Of a stretch of DNA of 9,206 nt, positions 6,297 through 9,206 are shown piece after piece. The notes beneath the pieces were generated by a model. That model was not told the DNA's origin and ran no database searches. It saw nothing but the letters and a program-made list of their open reading frames with translations. Each line of letters starts with the position of its first letter. The first letter of the stretch is position 1. Made by a program: the position numbers and the translations under genes. The stretch comes from CAYUWG01 sp964448285 (GTDB taxonomy: Bacteria; Bacteroidota; Ignavibacteria; SZUA-365): the NCBI GenBank assembly GCA_964448285.1, contig CAYUWG010000110.1, positions 1-9,206 on the forward strand. The letters run 5' to 3'.

Positions 6297-7621
6297 TAAG
6301 CGACATCGACTTGCTGAATTGGGAGGATAGTCACGGCTTTCGTTTCACCCACGACTTGTTCCGCTTTCCGGGCAAGTTCCATCCCCCGCTTGTGGAACAC
6401 ATTCTAAAGACCTTTCAACCGACTGGTGTCACGGACCCGATGGCCGGTGTCGGGACTGTTGCCGTCGAGGCAAAGGCTGCCGGAATCCCTTCACTATCTT
6501 TGGATATTGATCCGGTGAGTTCGTTCTTCACCAAAGTGAAAACAACTCCAATTCCTGTGCAGACATTGGAGGAAGCATGGAAGGACTTGTCGGCATCCTT
6601 CGATAGGTTCCGCCGAGGGAAGCAGGAAATAGAAAGGCGTAAGTTCATGGACATCCGCATCGACATCATGCGCAAGGGCTTAGAGGAGCTGCAAGCCCGG
6701 GATCTTGAGCGCTTTCTCTTCTGGTTCAGACGCTATTGCCTGCTCGACTATGCACGTATTGAACACTCCATCTTCAATGGAGGTTTGCCTAGACGTAACA
6801 AAAATATTCGCTTGTTCTTTTGGGCGTGTCTTCTTAGTTCCATTCGCAGAATCAGCTTTGCGGATCCGCAGCCAGTTAGCGGTCTAGAGATAACGAAGCG
6901 GATGAAAGAGAAGCTGGAGAATGGGTGGGTGATTGACGTCTTCAGCGAATTCGAGCGGCGGGTTAATTTGGCAATTGTTCGGATGGTACAATACAACGAC
7001 TACATGCGTAAAAATAGCACTGAAGATACTCCAGCGTTTGTCAGACGAGAAGACTGTGCCAACCTGGGAAAGGTCCGGATTGCATCCGACTTTAAGCCCA
7101 ACCTTATTATGTTCTCTCCGCCCTATTGCAACGCTATCGAGTATTGGCGCAGGCACAGGCTAGAGTATTTCCTTGGGAGATTCCTTACTGAAGACGATGC
7201 TGTACAGCTCAAACACAGGTTCATCGGTAGAACTGTTGTTAATAATCAAACGACATCACCCCATAGGGTGGGAATTCGATCAATTGATAAGCTTCTATAC
7301 AAATTAGAGGGAACAAGCAGGATCAAGCAGGGTGCCCACAAAGCTCGTGTTCTAGCACAATACTTCAATGACATGGCTTTGAGATTGAGGATCTTCAACG
7401 ATTACCTTCCGAACGGCGGGCATTGTGTTATTGTTGTTGGTGACAGCACAAGTGCCGGCTACAAGATACCAACGGGAGCGGTCTTGACTTCGCTTGGGCT
7501 GAAAGCTGGTTTCATCCATGTGAAAACGGTTAAATACGCGATAAGGAACCGGGTAATGCAGTACCCGACGGACAACTCAAAGATTGAGCATGAGTCCATT
7601 ATCGTGTTGGAAAAGCCCTGA
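6293..7621 (+). CDS. Amino-type (N6-adenine or N4-cytosine) DNA methyltransferase
   Basis: A 442-aa SAM-dependent DNA methyltransferase, expected to protect host sites from the upstream ATPase-nuclease. Motif X is RFPGKFHPPL (24-33). Motif I is DPMAGVGT (48-55), followed by the acidic end of the next strand at LDID (70-73). The catalytic motif IV is SPPY (275-278) in LIMFSPPYCNAIEYW. GGHCVIVVGDS (375-385) and a terminal EHESIIVLEK look like later core strands. The order X, I, long insert of about 220 residues, IV resembles the alpha class, with the insert as target-recognition region; SPPY is more usual in N4-cytosine enzymes and DPPY in N6-adenine ones. The ATG overlaps the previous stop as ATGA, giving translational coupling. 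By eye the middle of the gene is more AT-rich than its partner. It looks intact. Confidence 0.88.
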   Translation: MISDIDLLNWEDSHGFRFTHDLFRFPGKFHPPLVEHILKTFQPTGVTDPMAGVGTVAVEAKAAGIPSLSLDIDPVSSFFTKVKTTPIPVQTLEEAWKDLSASFDRFRRGKQEIERRKFMDIRIDIMRKGLEELQARDLERFLFWFRRYCLLDYARIEHSIFNGGLPRRNKNIRLFFWACLLSSIRRISFADPQPVSGLEITKRMKEKLENGWVIDVFSEFERRVNLAIVRMVQYNDYMRKNSTEDTPAFVRREDCANLGKVRIASDFKPNLIMFSPPYCNAIEYWRRHRLEYFLGRFLTEDDAVQLKHRFIGRTVVNNQTTSPHRVGIRSIDKLLYKLEGTSRIKQGAHKARVLAQYFNDMALRLRIFNDYLPNGGHCVIVVGDSTSAGYKIPTGAVLTSLGLKAGFIHVKTVKYAIRNRVMQYPTDNSKIEHESIIVLEKP

Positions 7622-7646
7622 TGTTTCTGTTGGTAATTCTCTGACC

Positions 7647-7666
7647 CAAGCAATCAGTCATGAGCA
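7647..7666. repeat. 20-bp direct repeat, right boundary of the module
   Basis: CAAGCAATCAGTCATGAGCA, the partner of 3668-3687 (one mismatch). It starts 25 nt after the methyltransferase stop and ends 13 nt before the right copy of the 233-bp repeat. The two copies are 3979 bp apart. Confidence 0.7.
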
Positions 7667-7679
7667 TCAAACATGCGCC

Positions 7680-7912
7680 ATCAGTTTGTATCATTTTGAG
7701 TGCGCAGGTATCATTGGTTCAAAGAAAAGTGGCCGGCAAATCTGGAGTGCATACCCGGCGCCTCAGATCGTAAACGCGAACAGGTACTTTCTCGTATCTC
7801 CGTTCTGAGCGGTCAGATAGCAGGCGTAACACGTGAGTATGATGTCTTCGATCTCTCGCTGCGAGCCTGAGTCGAGTTCGACCATTTTCCCGACATCGGC
7901 AAAATGGTCGGC
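7680..7912. repeat. 233-bp direct repeat, right copy
   Basis: Partner of 2690-2922, offset exactly 4990 bp, with 5 substitutions and no indel. Here the dinD part continues uninterrupted beyond the repeat to 8065, so this copy keeps the older arrangement on its right side. The left 107 bp (7680-7786) is the same non-dinD sequence as in the other copy, so dinD was already cut before the duplication arose. Confidence 0.95.
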
Positions 7913-8065
7913 AACATCCTGTCCGGCATTCCTGCAGGCTGTCCGTGCCTTCTCAATGACTTGTAGAAAGTTGTCCCATTTCAAATAGCCCAGCAGTGTC
8001 TGTAAGTCCCGCGCGTACCAGAACTCCACATCATCGGTCAGATGCGTGGCGGGTCTCCTGTTCAT
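7763..8065 (-). pseudogene. dinD: DinD-like gene fragment, right copy (N-terminal part)
   Basis: A 100-codon minus-strand frame, VEFWYARDLQTLLGYLKWDN followed by F.QVIEKA, ADHFADVGKMVELDSG, REIEDIILTCYACYL and AQNGDTRK, which fits the N-terminal domain of DinD, a protein induced by DNA damage in enterobacteria and known there to antagonise RecA filaments. The C-terminal two thirds are absent: homology ends near 7787 and eight unrelated codons lead to a TGA. The N-terminus is also short, as DinD normally has additional residues before the EFW block. The ATG at 8065 lies only 14 nt from the A/T tract of a terminator, leaving little room for a promoter. It is therefore truncated at both ends and probably unexpressed. 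Confidence 0.78.
7879..7910. repeat. 10-bp perfect inverted repeat inside the right dinD fragment
   Basis: Same arms as at 2889-2920 (CGACCATTTT and AAAATGGTCG) with loop CCCGACATCGGC. Here the hairpin sequence is part of the continuous dinD reading frame (DHFADVGKMV). Confidence 0.7.
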
Positions 8066-8079
8066 CCACGGGCGGAATT

Positions 8080-8106
8080 AAAAAAGCCCGGTGCGTCCGG
8101 GCTTTT
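8080..8106 (-). terminator. Intrinsic terminator of the downstream-facing minus-strand gene
   Basis: A GC-rich stem GCCCGG/CCGGGC (8086-8091 and 8097-8102) with a 5-nt loop, extended by A/T pairing to ten base pairs. On the minus strand it is followed by six T. It starts 23 nt past the stop of the gene ending at 8130. The plus strand has four T after the stem, so it could act weakly in both directions. Confidence 0.88.
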
Positions 8107-8129
8107 GCGCTGACTCTCCCTTGTATCGA

Positions 8130-9206
8130 TCAGTTCACTGTGAACGTTGTCATCTCGATCGTTTCGCCGTCTTTCAACGCTCCGGTCCACGTCTTCACCG
8201 AGCCGAACCGGATCACGCGCAGCGTGAATGCCATGGACATGGTGCCGACGGAAAAGCCATGGAGTTTTATCGAGTAGTTTCCTTTCGGCATCTGCTTGAC
8301 GCTAAAGATATTTTCAACCGCGTTGCCGACTTCTTCCTGCCAGTCTCTATCGAGTTGAAGGCTGCCATCGCTCGATACTTCCGAGAGCCAATAGATATGC
8401 ATGTTATTCGGGCCATACAGATGGAGGTCTAAGTCTGCGTAGTGGTTCGACGTATTGATCCACGTGAGTGTCGCCTGGAATTCACCCGTGCCCATCGGGT
8501 TCGTTGGCTGCGGCCAATCCTGAGGCCGACCTTCAACCCAACTACCGCCACCCGGCGAGTTCAGCGTCGTCCAGCCTTCGGTGTTTCCCAAACCCCAGTA
8601 GCGCAAGGGTCCGTCGATGTTGCCCGTCACGGGCATCGTGTATGTCTCGACTTTGGGAAGCGTTGTAAGCGTTCCGGGCTTGGTTCGTGTGATCCAGATT
8701 TCATAAGACCCTTGAGGAAGCCGTGCATACGTGGGGCTGAGCGGTCCGCCAGTAGGGTTGCTGCCGCTCGCTCCGGCAACGCGACCGGGAAGATTGTACC
8801 ACGTAGCCTGGTTCGGATACTTGAACGTCACCGTGCGAACAGTGAGCGAATAGTAGTATCCCGATTCTCCGTCGTAACGAAATCCCCCTTCGGCTTGCGG
8901 ATTCGCGGAGCCTTTCGAGGTGTGCGTCACAACGGCGAGTGCGTAATAGCCTAACTCAAGTGCATCGGTCGAGATGGTGCGCTTCGTGCCGTCGGCCCAT
9001 GACGCAGGGACGATCTCCCACTTCGAGCGGGAGGCATCGTAGTGCAAAACACTCAGGTCGTCAGCGCTCACGTTATCCGGGAACGGCAGATTGATGCGCA
9101 CGGGCCATCGGAACGTAAACGCTTCCGGTCCCATGCGTGAAATGCTTCCCTTCAACGATGCCTGAGTCTGAATCGCGACCGGCGCTTCGACTGGGGATTC
9201 TATCGA
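8130..9206 (-). CDS. Secreted beta-rich protein with DUF2135/YfaP-like C-terminal domain (5' end outside window)
   Basis: The frame is open through the right window edge (17 further codons before TTG at 9155), so the N-terminus and any signal peptide are missing; 358 codons are visible. The visible start (GPEAFTFRWPVRINLPFPDN, then a Leu-x-Val-x-x-Tyr-Asp strand and ALELGYYALAV) resembles the ZU5-like beta-sandwich modules of bacterial surface proteins. A Gly/Pro/Trp-rich middle follows. The C-terminal part, LTWINTSNHYADLDLHLYGP, then GNAVENIF and MPKGNYSIKLHGF, fits DUF2135/YfaP-like domains, which carry DLDLH followed by a G-x-Y-x-I strand. The aromatic- and Asp/Asn-rich surface suggests extracellular binding, perhaps of calcium or glycans, but no catalytic motif is seen. 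No T9SS sorting domain is present at this C-terminus. A strong terminator follows. The domain call is moderate and function is unknown. Confidence 0.7.
   Translation of the reverse strand, partial: SIESPVEAPVAIQTQASLKGSISRMGPEAFTFRWPVRINLPFPDNVSADDLSVLHYDASRSKWEIVPASWADGTKRTISTDALELGYYALAVVTHTSKGSANPQAEGGFRYDGESGYYYSLTVRTVTFKYPNQATWYNLPGRVAGASGSNPTGGPLSPTYARLPQGSYEIWITRTKPGTLTTLPKVETYTMPVTGNIDGPLRYWGLGNTEGWTTLNSPGGGSWVEGRPQDWPQPTNPMGTGEFQATLTWINTSNHYADLDLHLYGPNNMHIYWLSEVSSDGSLQLDRDWQEEVGNAVENIFSVKQMPKGNYSIKLHGFSVGTMSMAFTLRVIRFGSVKTWTGALKDGETIEMTTFTVN

Noticed and set aside
2680..7920. Composite transposon with target-site duplication around the outer repeats.
   Set aside because: Sequences just outside the two 233-bp copies show no short matching duplication, and no transposase gene lies in the window.
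8442..8954. Plus-strand open frame of 170 aa opposite the DUF2135-like gene.
   Set aside because: Arg-rich, low-complexity shadow of the minus-strand gene, which has coherent beta-sandwich motifs and a terminator.
1..9206. CRISPR array, tRNA or rRNA genes, integron attC sites.
   Set aside because: No regularly spaced repeats, cloverleaf or rRNA signature, or RYYYAAC/GTTRRRY site pairs were seen on reading both strands.

Overview
The window comes from a Gram-negative bacterium of the Bacteroidota/Chlorobiota (FCB) group. The best evidence is a pair of secreted esterases that each end in a type IX secretion (T9SS) C-terminal sorting domain, opening with YPNPAS and closing with LPxGxY. The assignment below that level is open; a Kapabacteria- or Ignavibacteria-like lineage is only a guess. 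Shine-Dalgarno sites are strong in front of the esterases. The replicon type cannot be told from this window.

Layout. (1) 124-2449, minus strand: two tandem paralogous esterases of the PHB-depolymerase/feruloyl-esterase type, 10 nt apart, with a 240-nt upstream region that carries two short palindromes. (2) 2690-2922: first copy of a 233-bp direct repeat, holding a 3' remnant of a DinD-like gene plus about 107 bp that may be an insertion-sequence end. (3) 2897-3613, plus: a sulfite-exporter/UreH-type membrane protein gene, fused at its 5' end to the dinD remnant and carrying two compensating frameshifts, so probably a pseudogene. (4) 3668-7666: a unit bracketed by 20-bp direct repeats (19/20 identical) that contains two translationally coupled plus-strand genes. 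The first is a GHKL-family ATPase fused to a PD-(D/E)xK nuclease domain (809 aa); the second is an amino-type DNA methyltransferase (442 aa). (5) 7680-7912: second copy of the 233-bp repeat, inside a DinD-like fragment (to 8065). (6) 8080-8106: a strong intrinsic terminator for the minus-strand gene at 8130-9206. That gene is open at the right edge and encodes a secreted-looking beta-rich protein with a DUF2135/YfaP-like C-terminal domain.

How it fits together. Regions 1 and 6 look like ordinary chromosomal genes for secreted proteins. Between them lies a 5.2-kb accessory patch made of gene fragments, a decayed exporter and an apparently intact restriction-modification-like or defence-like module. 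The ATPase-nuclease would be the effector and the methyltransferase the self-protection partner. MutL/MORC-like GHKL ATPases in predicted bacterial restriction-modification systems are known from comparative genomics, so the general class has precedent. The single-chain ATPase-nuclease plus methyltransferase pair, enclosed in nested direct repeats, is the most interesting content here. All functional calls rest on motif reading; no database search was possible.
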